Source of the DNA: an uncultured Eubacteriales bacterium
GTDB taxonomy: Bacteria > Bacillota > Clostridia > Oscillospirales > CAG-272
Reading direction: 5' to 3'
Length of the DNA stretch: 64,000 bases
NCBI GenBank assembly: GCA_934434925.1
Contig: CAKSAC010000009.1
Coordinates: 8,225-72,224, forward strand
Below the pieces are notes generated by a model. That model ran no database searches, was not told the origin of the DNA, and saw nothing but the letters and a program-made list of their open reading frames with translations. The translations under genes were made by a program, and so were the position numbers. How positions within the stretch are numbered: position 1 is the stretch's first letter; the number at the start of each line of letters is the position of its first letter. Shown here in pieces: positions 1 through 7,729 of the stretch.

Positions 1-2
1 AA

Positions 3-2000
3 GGGTCCTATCAGGGCGTATACGACGACCGCTCCTATTTCGGCATGACAAGCAAAGAGTCGAGCGCGGAAAATCGCTCGGTGAAACACCGTGACGCAAG
101 GAACGGCGAAAAGTTCAGCCATTGGGAAAAATATGATCCGTATACGCATAAATGGGAATTCTGCTCGTTCGAAGAAAGCTGGACCCCTTCCCTTTCGGAC
201 GTTACCACTCTCCGCGCGGTGTTCAAGGACAGTCTGTACCATATCAAAGTCAACGGCGGATATTTCCGCACAGATGAAGGTTGGTACGATTGGAGCATCA
301 AAAAATACAACGATACCGACGTGGTTTACAATACGGTCATTCGCTTATATCCCGACAGCAAACAAACGCCGAAAGGCAAGCAATTTGCGGGATTTACGGA
401 CTCAAACGGCGACCCTGTGACAGAAAACCGGATCTTCTGCCAGGCCGACGCGGAATATTTCGCGGTCTACGAAGATCAAACCGCCTATTTTGATGCCGAC
501 GCAGAACACGGCGTAATCAAGAAGGACGGCGAGATTTTCACGGGCGGGCAAATTGCAGTCGGCAAGCAGATCACGCTCACCACAGAAAGCTCCGATAAAG
601 CCGCATACCCCCACTTCCTCGGCTGGTGCCATGTCGGCTGGGGGCCGGGCGGCAACCGGGTATATACGCTGATTTCCGAGAAGGAATCTTACACAGTGAC
701 AGTGACCGATGATTATGACAAAAACCGCATCACCGCCGTCTGGAGTGCCGAAACCTCGCTGCCTGTATACACGGTCGCTCACCATGATCTGACTGTACAC
801 AACGGGCTTTTGCGAACGTATTCTAACGCCGTTGCCGCGTCGTGCATCCGTGTTCCGGACGAAAGCACCGTTTGGGCGATCGGCGATCCTTCCGTGCCTC
901 GCGAACTGAACAAATGGGTGCTTACGGACAAAGACGGTGACGGCACGGCCATCGAAACGCAAGAATATGACAAAACCGGCAATAGGTTTTACATCAGAGG
1001 CTCCTATAACGGCAGCGGAAAACCCGGCGGAAAATACGAAAAAGGCGAAAAAGGCGGTCCGATGATGTCCGCGTCTCCTGAAAATATCCTTATCACCGGC
1101 TACTTCAAAAGCTATTGCGCACACGCCTGTTCCGTATGCGGTTTCTGCACCCTGCCCGGAACCGACCCTGCCTGTCATGCAACAAGATGTACCTGCGACA
1201 ATCCCGGCACATCGTCTTTTGCGGTGCTCAACAACAGTATCGTGAACAACGTGTCGGTGAACGATTCGCCCGTTCAAGCCACTGCATACACGGTCGATCT
1301 GACTACGGTTAACCATCCGTATCTGCAAAATGTCCTGCACGCGACCAATGGTTTTGCGGTCGAAGAGCTTTACGATATTTCGCTGATCGACGCAGACGGG
1401 AATCCTTATGAATGGCCAGACGGACAAACGGCGACCGTCACGCTTTCGGTCGGCGGAGAAAACGCCGCCGGCATACAGAACGGAACATTGTTTATCGCGC
1501 ATATTACCGAAACCGGTACGGATATATACGGCAACGGATATCTTCCCGCCACGGTCAACGAATCCGACGGAACCGTCTCCTTCACGACAGACGAATTCTC
1601 TCCGTTTGCACTGGTCTCGGCACAGACATTCACCGTGACTTTTCACCCGAACGGCGGAACGGGAACGATGGATGCCGCCGCGGTTGCCGGCAGATACACT
1701 TTGCCTGATTGCACCTTCACAGCGCCCGCCGGCAAGCAGTTCAAAGGTTGGGCGCTCCGCGAGGACGGAGAGGTTCTCAAAGAGGCGACCTGTCTCATTA
1801 CCGAAAACACCGGTTTTTATGCCATCTGGGAAGATATTCCCGAAAAGAAAGGACTGCCCGGCGGCGCTGTCGCGGGTATCGTCATCGGAAGTATCGCGGC
1901 GGCAGGAATCGGCGGCTTTGCAATCTTTTGGTTTGCGATCCGTAAAAAATCTTTCGCCGATCTGATCGCCGCGTGCAAGAACCTCTTCAAAAAATCATAA
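3..2000 (+). CDS. Cell-surface protein, 3' part, InlB-type repeat and C-terminal membrane anchor
   Basis: The frame is open from the first bases of the window, so the true start lies outside; the ATG at 45 is internal. Near the end (about 1629-1833) is a Listeria/Bacteroides InlB B-type repeat: FTVTFHPNGG, then FKGWALREDG, closing with FYAIWE. A second, looser copy of this pattern (GWCHVGWGPGG...ITAVW) lies near 560-760. Bases 1114-1205 encode a cluster of seven cysteines (CAHACSVCGFC then CHATRC). The C-terminus is a Gly/Ala-rich membrane helix (about 1861-1945) followed by a basic tail, with no LPxTG motif, so it is anchored by the helix. Family knowledge: such proteins are exported adhesin-like surface proteins; the ligand is unknown. 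Confidence 0.85.
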   Translation, partial: GSYQGVYDDRSYFGMTSKESSAENRSVKHRDARNGEKFSHWEKYDPYTHKWEFCSFEESWTPSLSDVTTLRAVFKDSLYHIKVNGGYFRTDEGWYDWSIKKYNDTDVVYNTVIRLYPDSKQTPKGKQFAGFTDSNGDPVTENRIFCQADAEYFAVYEDQTAYFDADAEHGVIKKDGEIFTGGQIAVGKQITLTTESSDKAAYPHFLGWCHVGWGPGGNRVYTLISEKESYTVTVTDDYDKNRITAVWSAETSLPVYTVAHHDLTVHNGLLRTYSNAVAASCIRVPDESTVWAIGDPSVPRELNKWVLTDKDGDGTAIETQEYDKTGNRFYIRGSYNGSGKPGGKYEKGEKGGPMMSASPENILITGYFKSYCAHACSVCGFCTLPGTDPACHATRCTCDNPGTSSFAVLNNSIVNNVSVNDSPVQATAYTVDLTTVNHPYLQNVLHATNGFAVEELYDISLIDADGNPYEWPDGQTATVTLSVGGENAAGIQNGTLFIAHITETGTDIYGNGYLPATVNESDGTVSFTTDEFSPFALVSAQTFTVTFHPNGGTGTMDAAAVAGRYTLPDCTFTAPAGKQFKGWALREDGEVLKEATCLITENTGFYAIWEDIPEKKGLPGGAVAGIVIGSIAAAGIGGFAIFWFAIRKKSFADLIAACKNLFKKS

Positions 2001-2085
2001 ACACCGCCTCCTTTTATCGACGGGTCATATCTGAAACATCCGGACAATCGAATCTTTGGCCCCGCACCGATTTTTAGGAAAAAAC

Positions 2086-2138
2086 AAGCGGCCGCTCCGC
2101 GCCTTCCGGCAAAGAACGTCCGCTTTTCTTTTTTGTTT
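2086..2138 (+). terminator. Probable rho-independent terminator of the surface protein gene
   Basis: A 6-bp stem (AAGCGG at 2086-2091 with CCGCTT at 2120-2125) is followed by a long T-rich run to 2138. The loop is large, so this is moderate evidence only. Confidence 0.45.
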
Positions 2139-2206
2139 TTCCGTGCGCACCCGGTGCTTTCCCCGGCCGATACCCTCTCCGGGAAGGAGAAACGTTTCTA
2201 CCCGAT

Positions 2207-3406
2207 TCAGACCTTTTCGCCGAACGTATCGGGGCGGGCGGGATCAAACCGTTCGTTTGCCCACATGACCGTAACCAGGTCTTCGCTGTCGGAAAGATTG
2301 ATGATGTTATGCGTATAGCCGGGGAGCATGTGAACAGCCTCGATTTTCTCTCCGCTGACTTCAAAACGAAGGACCTCGTCGGTTCCGATCCGGCGTTCTT
2401 CTATCAATCCGTGTCCGGCAACGACAATAAAGAACTCCCATTTGGAATTATGCCAATGCTGACCCTTTGTGATACCGGGTTTGGAAATATTCACGCTGAC
2501 CTGCCCGCATTTTTCCGTCTTGAGAAGCTCTGTGAAACTGCCGCGCGCATCCACATTCATTTTCAGAGGGAAGGCGATCTTTTCTTTCGGAAGATAAGAA
2601 AGATACATCGAAAAGAGTTTCTTTTCAAAACTGCCGTCCGGCATCTCGGGAATCAATAACGTATCGGGCTGATCGTGAAACCGATGCAGGCATTCCACGA
2701 TGTACCCGAGTGTGGCCTTATGCGTCACGGGATCCGCGCAATATTTACCCTTTTCCGTCGGCACGGCCGTCACGCCGTCAAATTCACAGCGATGCTCTTT
2801 TGCTTCCAGCGCGTCAAACATTTCTTCTACAAGATCGTCGATGAAAAGCATTTCCAGTTCGATCGCGGGATCGTTCACCGTGATCGGCAGATCGTTGGCA
2901 ATATGATGGCAGAAGGTGCCGACGGCGCTGTTATAGTTGGGGCGCACCCATTTTCCGACAAGATTCGGGAACCGATAGACCAGTACGCGGGCACCGGTCT
3001 CTTCCCCGTATGCGAAGAAAAGCTCTTCTCCCGCTTTTTTGGAAAGACCGTATTCGGAAGTGCCGAACCGCCCCTGTAAAGTCGCCTGAATCGAAGAAGA
3101 AAGCATGACCGGACAGGTGTTATGATGCTTTTTCAGCGTATTCAACAGCACGGAGGCAAACCCGAAATTCCCCGCTTGGAATTCAGCAGGGTCTTTCGGA
3201 CGGTTTACGCCGGCCAGGTTGAACACAAAATCGGCCTTCGCGCAATAAGCGTCCAGCTCCTCCGGGGTGCTTTCCAGATCGTATTCAAAAACTTCCTCGA
3301 TCCGAAGCCCCGGACGCGTGCGATTTTTCCCGTCGCGGATGTTTTTGAGATTTTCGCACAGGTTTCTCCCGACAAATCCCTTTGCACCGGTCACAAGAAT
3401 ATTCAT
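2207..3406 (-). CDS. capF: CapF-type UDP-sugar reductase (SDR plus C-terminal cupin)
   Basis: 399 residues. The N-terminal part is an extended short-chain dehydrogenase with an NAD(P)-binding GAKGFVG loop at residues 7-13 and the YGLSK catalytic Tyr119/Lys123. The C-terminal quarter is a cupin (GQHWHNSKWEFFIV). This SDR-plus-cupin order is diagnostic for CapF/WbjC, which in Staphylococcus and Pseudomonas reduces the CapE product on the way to UDP-N-acetyl-L-fucosamine for capsule or O-antigen. The ATG at 3406 overlaps the capG stop by four bases (ATGA), so the two genes are translationally coupled. No CapE-type 4,6-dehydratase/5-epimerase gene is adjacent. Confidence 0.9.
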   Translation of the reverse strand: MNILVTGAKGFVGRNLCENLKNIRDGKNRTRPGLRIEEVFEYDLESTPEELDAYCAKADFVFNLAGVNRPKDPAEFQAGNFGFASVLLNTLKKHHNTCPVMLSSSIQATLQGRFGTSEYGLSKKAGEELFFAYGEETGARVLVYRFPNLVGKWVRPNYNSAVGTFCHHIANDLPITVNDPAIELEMLFIDDLVEEMFDALEAKEHRCEFDGVTAVPTEKGKYCADPVTHKATLGYIVECLHRFHDQPDTLLIPEMPDGSFEKKLFSMYLSYLPKEKIAFPLKMNVDARGSFTELLKTEKCGQVSVNISKPGITKGQHWHNSKWEFFIVVAGHGLIEERRIGTDEVLRFEVSGEKIEAVHMLPGYTHNIINLSDSEDLVTVMWANERFDPARPDTFGEKV

Positions 3407-4575
3407 ATTTCTTTTCTCCAGACCATTTTATTGACCACGCCGGTATAGGACTGTATGATCTTGACCACTTTGGCGGAAACATTTTCTTCCGCATAATCCG
3501 GCACCGGAATACCGTAATCGCCGGCGAGGTTCATCTCCACCGCCGTATCGACCGACCGGAGAAGCCCCTTTTCATCAATCCCCGAAAGGATAAAGCAGGC
3601 TTTGTCCAATGCTTCGGGGCGTTCGGTCGATGTGCGGATGCAGACCGCCGGGAAGGGGCGACCGATTCCGGTGAAGAAACTGCTTTCCTCGGGGAGAGTT
3701 CCGCTGTCGGAAACGACGCAGAAAGCGTTCATTTGCAGGCAGTTGTAATCATGAAATCCGAGCGGTTCATGCCGGATCACGCGCCGATCAAGCGCAAACC
3801 CGCTGGTTTCCAGACGTTTGCGGCTTCTCGGATGGCAGGAATACAGGATCGGCATATCGTACTTCTCCGCCATTTTGTTGATGGCGGTGAAAAGGCTGAT
3901 AAAATTCTTTTCGGTATCGATATTCTCTTCCCGATGCGCGGAAAGAAGGATATATTTTCCCTTTTCGAGGCCAAGCCGCGCGTGAATGTCGCTCGCCTCG
4001 ATCTCGGCAAGGTTATTGCGCAGCACTTCCGCCATCGGCGAACCGGTGACATAGGTGCGCTCTTTCGGCAGACCGCAATCGGCAAGATACCGGCGCGCAT
4101 GTTCGGAATACGCCATGTTGACATCCGAAATAATATCCACGATACGGCGGTTGGTCTCTTCCGGCAGGCATTCGTCCTTACACCGGTTCCCGGCTTCCAT
4201 GTGGAAAATCGGAATGTGCAGGCGTTTGGCACCGATGACCGAAAGGCAGGAGTTCGTGTCGCCGAGCACCAGAACCGCTTCGGGTCTTATCTCTTCCATC
4301 AGCGTATAGGATCTGGCGATGATGTTCCCGCAGGTCTCGCCGAGATTGGAGCCGACGGCATCCAGATAAACCTCGGGATCGGCCAGTTTCAGATCTTTGA
4401 AGAACACGCCGTTGAGATTGTAGTCATAATTCTGTCCGGTATGCGCGAGGATCACGTCAAAGTACCGGCGGCATTTTGTAATGACGGCAGACAACCGGAT
4501 GATCTCCGGGCGCGTGCCGACAATGATCAGCAGTTTCAGTTTCCCGTTCTCCTGCCATTTTACCTTTTCAAACAT
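3403..4575 (-). CDS. capG: CapG/WecB-type UDP-N-acetylhexosamine 2-epimerase
   Basis: 390 residues from the ATG at 4575, chosen because AAGGTGG sits eight bases upstream; a GTG at 4587 lacks a ribosome site. Family signatures: GTRPEIIR near the N-terminus, HTGQNYD, GDTNS, HMEAGNR and the late SDSGTLPEE. The pairing with capF points to CapG (UDP-L-FucNAc synthase, C2 epimerisation) rather than generic WecB, though the fold is the same. It is first in a two-gene unit with its own promoter at 4763-4791 and an approximately 180-nt leader. Confidence 0.88.
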   Translation of the reverse strand: MFEKVKWQENGKLKLLIIVGTRPEIIRLSAVITKCRRYFDVILAHTGQNYDYNLNGVFFKDLKLADPEVYLDAVGSNLGETCGNIIARSYTLMEEIRPEAVLVLGDTNSCLSVIGAKRLHIPIFHMEAGNRCKDECLPEETNRRIVDIISDVNMAYSEHARRYLADCGLPKERTYVTGSPMAEVLRNNLAEIEASDIHARLGLEKGKYILLSAHREENIDTEKNFISLFTAINKMAEKYDMPILYSCHPRSRKRLETSGFALDRRVIRHEPLGFHDYNCLQMNAFCVVSDSGTLPEESSFFTGIGRPFPAVCIRTSTERPEALDKACFILSGIDEKGLLRSVDTAVEMNLAGDYGIPVPDYAEENVSAKVVKIIQSYTGVVNKMVWRKEI

Positions 4576-4762
4576 GCTTTTTTCCACCTTTTTTGTTTTT
4601 CAGGGCGCTATCCGGCCAAAACGCCTCCGGGGTCACCCGCCGGGAATGATGTAAGCCCGGAACCGAACGCGGCAAAAATATAAGCCGCTCATCGCCCGCT
4701 TGCAACTTCTGCCGAGATCGGCCCGACAGCCGGCCGAAGAGCATGCAGACGCATCTGTTCTT

Positions 4763-4791
4763 ATCATACTACACCCTGCCGGATTCGTCAA
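4763..4791 (-). promoter_or_regulatory. Sigma-A promoter for capG-capF
   Basis: On the minus strand, TTGACG (4786-4791) and TATGAT (4763-4768) are separated by 17 bp. The roughly 180-nt leader between promoter and gene shows no riboswitch signature that I recognise. Confidence 0.6.
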
Positions 4792-4924
4792 GAGATATTT
4801 CGACAAACGGCCGCGCCGTCGGCAAAAGCGGAAACGACCACGGGGGCGATGTCATACCTCCGGGCAGACGCGCGGCTTTCTCAATATACCGAAAACCGCC
4901 GTTGATTTTTGTGAAAGTTACCTC

Positions 4925-4953
4925 TTTACAAAAGCGTCGTTTTTCGTTATACT
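4925..4953 (+). promoter_or_regulatory. Sigma-A promoter for the Thr-rich lipoprotein gene
   Basis: TTTACA (4925-4930), 17-bp spacer, TATACT (4948-4953). With the capG promoter it fills the 448-bp gap between the two divergent genes, in which I see nothing else. Confidence 0.7.
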
Positions 4954-5023
4954 ATATAAGATAGGATGTACAAACGGAATACGTCCGCGCAAAACTTCGT
5001 ATCTGAAAACAAGGAGGTTTCCT

Positions 5024-7162
5024 GTGAAAAAAACGCATATGTTTCTTTTTGCATTCGTCTTGCTTTTCATGGTGCTGACGCTCGCCGCCTGCTCTCTCAA
5101 CTTCGGCTCCGGAACCACCGTTCCGTCGGTCGAAAGTTCCGCGTCAACAACCACAATCGCCCCCGTCACCACAACCGCCCCGCCGGTGACGACCACCGCC
5201 GCCGTTGCCCGGACCGAGAAGAACCCGATCGTTTCGGCCAAGATTGATGAATCGGGCAATTTTGTACTGAAATTCAGAAAATCTCTGACAAGTAAACTTT
5301 ACGTTACGCAAAAATATTCGCCCGTAACAGCCGGAAACGGCTATAACGGCGCGCACTATCTTTCCTGTGAATTTGACGAAACCGACCGCGTCGTGACCCT
5401 CACGGTCCTGGATAATCTCGCCCGCAATCAGGCCGCCATCCAACTGAACGCCCCCCTGCCCGAAGCACTCACAGTCTATTTGCGCGAAAATGACGGGAAC
5501 CTTGAATACGCAAAAGAGAGGAACGGCTCCTACACCGTTCTCGCCTCCCATCTCAAAGACAAGACCGCCGCCGGAGTACCGCTGATGAGTGCCATGCTGC
5601 GCGAACTCGACTACGGCAAGCAGGAAAATCACAGTGAGCAGGAAGGTATGGTTCTTGTTGTCCGTAAACCCGAAGAGGGAAAAGAGAGCCGCAGGATGCA
5701 GCTTCGCTTTCGCGCGAGGGAATGGCCCGGTGCCGGACAAGACCTTTACACCGCCGCGACCCTCGGCGGTTCTTCCAACGGTTTCTTCAATATTGACGGT
5801 TTATATGAAATCCCCTCGGCTACCGAAAAGGATTCTTTCAGTGACGGAAACCCCTTCAAATACTGCGGTGACGATATTACACCTATCAATATCAACGGAA
5901 CTTATATCGGTGCCAACCACGGTTATAACCTCATTCAGTGCCTTCCCCAAGACGCATCCTACGGGTTGACTGAAGCCGATATCGGCCGCGTTTTTCGCCC
6001 CGAGGGCATTGAAGGGCGGCAGTATGTCCTTGTGCGCGTGAACGCCTACACGAAGGAACTGCGCAGTAATATGCTCTGGTTCTGTCCGTATGACGATGCC
6101 GCCATGAAAGACGGAAATTTCGGGAAATTCTGCAACAAGAATTTCAAGATTGAGAAGGGAACAAAGCTGATTTCCGATGACGGAGAAATCACCGTCACGA
6201 CTCTGTCGGAGACCTGCCCCGGGTATGGTGCCGGGCTTGTGCAGTTCTACACCGCGCTGAACCATGTCAAACAGCACGCGTTTCTCGACGGAAAATATGA
6301 GATCGACCTTTTTAAGGTTGCGACATATGAAGCCGAATTCATTGATTTCTATGAAGAATACGATGTCCTTTATCTTCCGGCCGTCCTGCGGCATCTGATG
6401 GATAATGTGGGAAAAAACAAGGAAATGTCGCATTGTAGCGATGAATTGACCGAGTCCTATGTCACCTTCCGCATTTCCTACCGTTTCCATAAGAACGGGG
6501 CAACCGTTTTATACAGTGACTATGACTTTCATAAGGATGTTTCCCTGTCGCTGATCGGCGGTGTGCAGTCCGGTTCCTTCTCCGAAAAAGATCACTATAT
6601 TTATCTTCCCGGTTCCGCCGGCGACTATAAGGCCCCCAAATTGCAGACCGAGGGGCAGTCAATAGACTTCAACAGGATGGAAAACGGCAAACCGCAATCA
6701 AGTTGCTTCCAGATGACCGATGCCAACGGTGCCAAGGCTATGAATCTCGGATTCAATACCGTTTACGGGGATGGAACGCCGGGAAAACGTGATCCCTATC
6801 TGAAAAACGGTTGCGGGTTTTATTACACGTCCTACAAGATGTATCCTTACTTTATCAGCGGCGGCAAATTGAAAGCCGGCGATCATTTCAGTTTCATCGG
6901 GTATCGGTTGCCCTCGGTTCCGTATGACGAAGACTTTATCGCCGTCAACTGGTATTGGGTGGGAGATGAAATCTTCCTCTCTCTCCACACCGTCAAAGCT
7001 GTTGACAAAACGGTTTCCCTGCCCGATTATATGAACAGCATGACGGCCGAGATTGTGGAAGGCAGCGGCATGACTGTCGGCGCGTCCGTCACCGGAAACG
7101 GGTTGGCCGCCACCTCCGCCGGCGCAGGCTATGCCATTATCAGACTGACCCCCGCGAAATAA
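5024..7162 (+). CDS. Large secreted lipoprotein of unknown function
   Basis: 712 residues from a GTG at 5024, preceded by AAGGAGG; the frame is open further upstream but has no better site. A hydrophobic signal peptide ends in LTLAAC, a lipobox with Cys23, so the mature protein is a lipoprotein. A Ser/Thr/Pro-rich linker (about residues 35-65, mostly Val-Thr-Thr) follows, typical of a spacer lifting a domain off the membrane. The remaining 640 residues look like beta-rich globular domain(s) without a motif that I can assign to an enzyme family. It is monocistronic, with a strong promoter and terminator. A glycan-binding or glycan-processing role is possible but unsupported. Confidence 0.85.
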   Translation: MKKTHMFLFAFVLLFMVLTLAACSLNFGSGTTVPSVESSASTTTIAPVTTTAPPVTTTAAVARTEKNPIVSAKIDESGNFVLKFRKSLTSKLYVTQKYSPVTAGNGYNGAHYLSCEFDETDRVVTLTVLDNLARNQAAIQLNAPLPEALTVYLRENDGNLEYAKERNGSYTVLASHLKDKTAAGVPLMSAMLRELDYGKQENHSEQEGMVLVVRKPEEGKESRRMQLRFRAREWPGAGQDLYTAATLGGSSNGFFNIDGLYEIPSATEKDSFSDGNPFKYCGDDITPININGTYIGANHGYNLIQCLPQDASYGLTEADIGRVFRPEGIEGRQYVLVRVNAYTKELRSNMLWFCPYDDAAMKDGNFGKFCNKNFKIEKGTKLISDDGEITVTTLSETCPGYGAGLVQFYTALNHVKQHAFLDGKYEIDLFKVATYEAEFIDFYEEYDVLYLPAVLRHLMDNVGKNKEMSHCSDELTESYVTFRISYRFHKNGATVLYSDYDFHKDVSLSLIGGVQSGSFSEKDHYIYLPGSAGDYKAPKLQTEGQSIDFNRMENGKPQSSCFQMTDANGAKAMNLGFNTVYGDGTPGKRDPYLKNGCGFYYTSYKMYPYFISGGKLKAGDHFSFIGYRLPSVPYDEDFIAVNWYWVGDEIFLSLHTVKAVDKTVSLPDYMNSMTAEIVEGSGMTVGASVTGNGLAATSAGAGYAIIRLTPAK

Positions 7163-7185
7163 GCTCCGGCGCAACGCCGATACAG

Positions 7186-7214
7186 GACGGTTCCCGACCG
7201 GGGGCCGTCTTTTT
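7186..7214 (+). terminator. Rho-independent terminator after the lipoprotein gene
   Basis: A 10-bp stem (arms 7186-7195 and 7200-7209, two G-U pairs, GACC loop) followed by five T residues. Confidence 0.85.
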
Positions 7215-7289
7215 GTATGCTTTCCGGATGCTGTCGGGCTTTCCCGAAATCTTCGTAAGAAGCGGTTTTCCCGGTGAATTCGCATTTGT

Positions 7290-7583
7290 ATGGTTTTGTT
7301 TACAAAACTTCCCTCTTTACGGCTATCGTATCCGGAAAAGCTCTCATCCGAAGCCCGCCGCCGGGAAAAAAAGACCCCACCGCCGGGAAAAAAGACCCCA
7401 CCACCTGGAAAAAAGACCGCGCCGCCGGGAAAAAGCCCCTGCCGCCGGGAAAAAAGACCCCACCACCTGGAAAAAAGACCGCGCCGCCGGGAAAAAGCCC
7501 CTGCCGCCGGGAAAAAAGACCCCACCACCGGGAAAAAAGACCGCGCCGCCGGACCGAAAGAAAACGTTCTCCGGTCGGAGTGA
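7290..7583 (+). pseudogene. Ghost copy of the flotillin 3' tail
   Basis: This untranslated-looking stretch ends with codons for PKENVLRSE and a TGA, against PKEDVLRSE plus TGA at the true end of the flotillin gene (9160-9190), and it is preceded by the same AAGKKDPTTGKKD-type coding repeats. Similarity continues a little past the stop (ATG-GTCCGCC here, ATG-ATCCGCC downstream). There is no flotillin domain upstream and no ribosome site. I read it as a duplicated, decayed tail rather than a gene. The repeats upstream of it have lost frame because one unit is 20 bp instead of 21. Confidence 0.65.
7350..7565 (+). repeat. 62-bp tandem repeat built from 21-bp subunits
   Basis: The unit GCCGCCGGGAAAAAAGACCC (then CACCTGG and related steps) recurs at 7379, 7441 and 7503 with an exact 62-bp period, that is 21+21+20. 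It lies between the lipoprotein terminator and the flotillin promoter. The same 21-bp subunit encodes the flotillin C-terminal tail at 9087-9160. Apart from this repeat and the promoter, the 567-bp gap 7163-7729 holds nothing else that I recognise. Confidence 0.9.
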
Positions 7584-7620
7584 CCCGCTCCCGAAACTGC
7601 ATGGTCCGCCAATTGTACTA

Positions 7621-7649
7621 TTGACAAATTTCGCGGATACACGTATAAT
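7621..7649 (+). promoter_or_regulatory. Perfect-consensus sigma-A promoter for the flotillin gene
   Basis: TTGACA (7621-7626), 17-bp spacer, TATAAT (7644-7649). A weak AGCAC/GTGCT stem followed by a T-run (about 7673-7706) in the leader might act as an attenuator, but it is too weak to call. Confidence 0.88.
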
Positions 7650-7729
7650 AATATCTGTAACAGGGAAAAGAACAGCACTGGTCTTGTTAACCGCTGTGCT
7701 TTTTCAAATACGATAAAAGGAGTTTTTCC

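Noticed and set aside
402..1646. 414-codon minus-strand ORF
   Set aside because: Antisense shadow of the surface protein gene.
7213..7716. Pro/Lys-rich ORFs in three frames
   Set aside because: All are readings of the 62-bp tandem repeat; no ribosome site and they run through the flotillin promoter.
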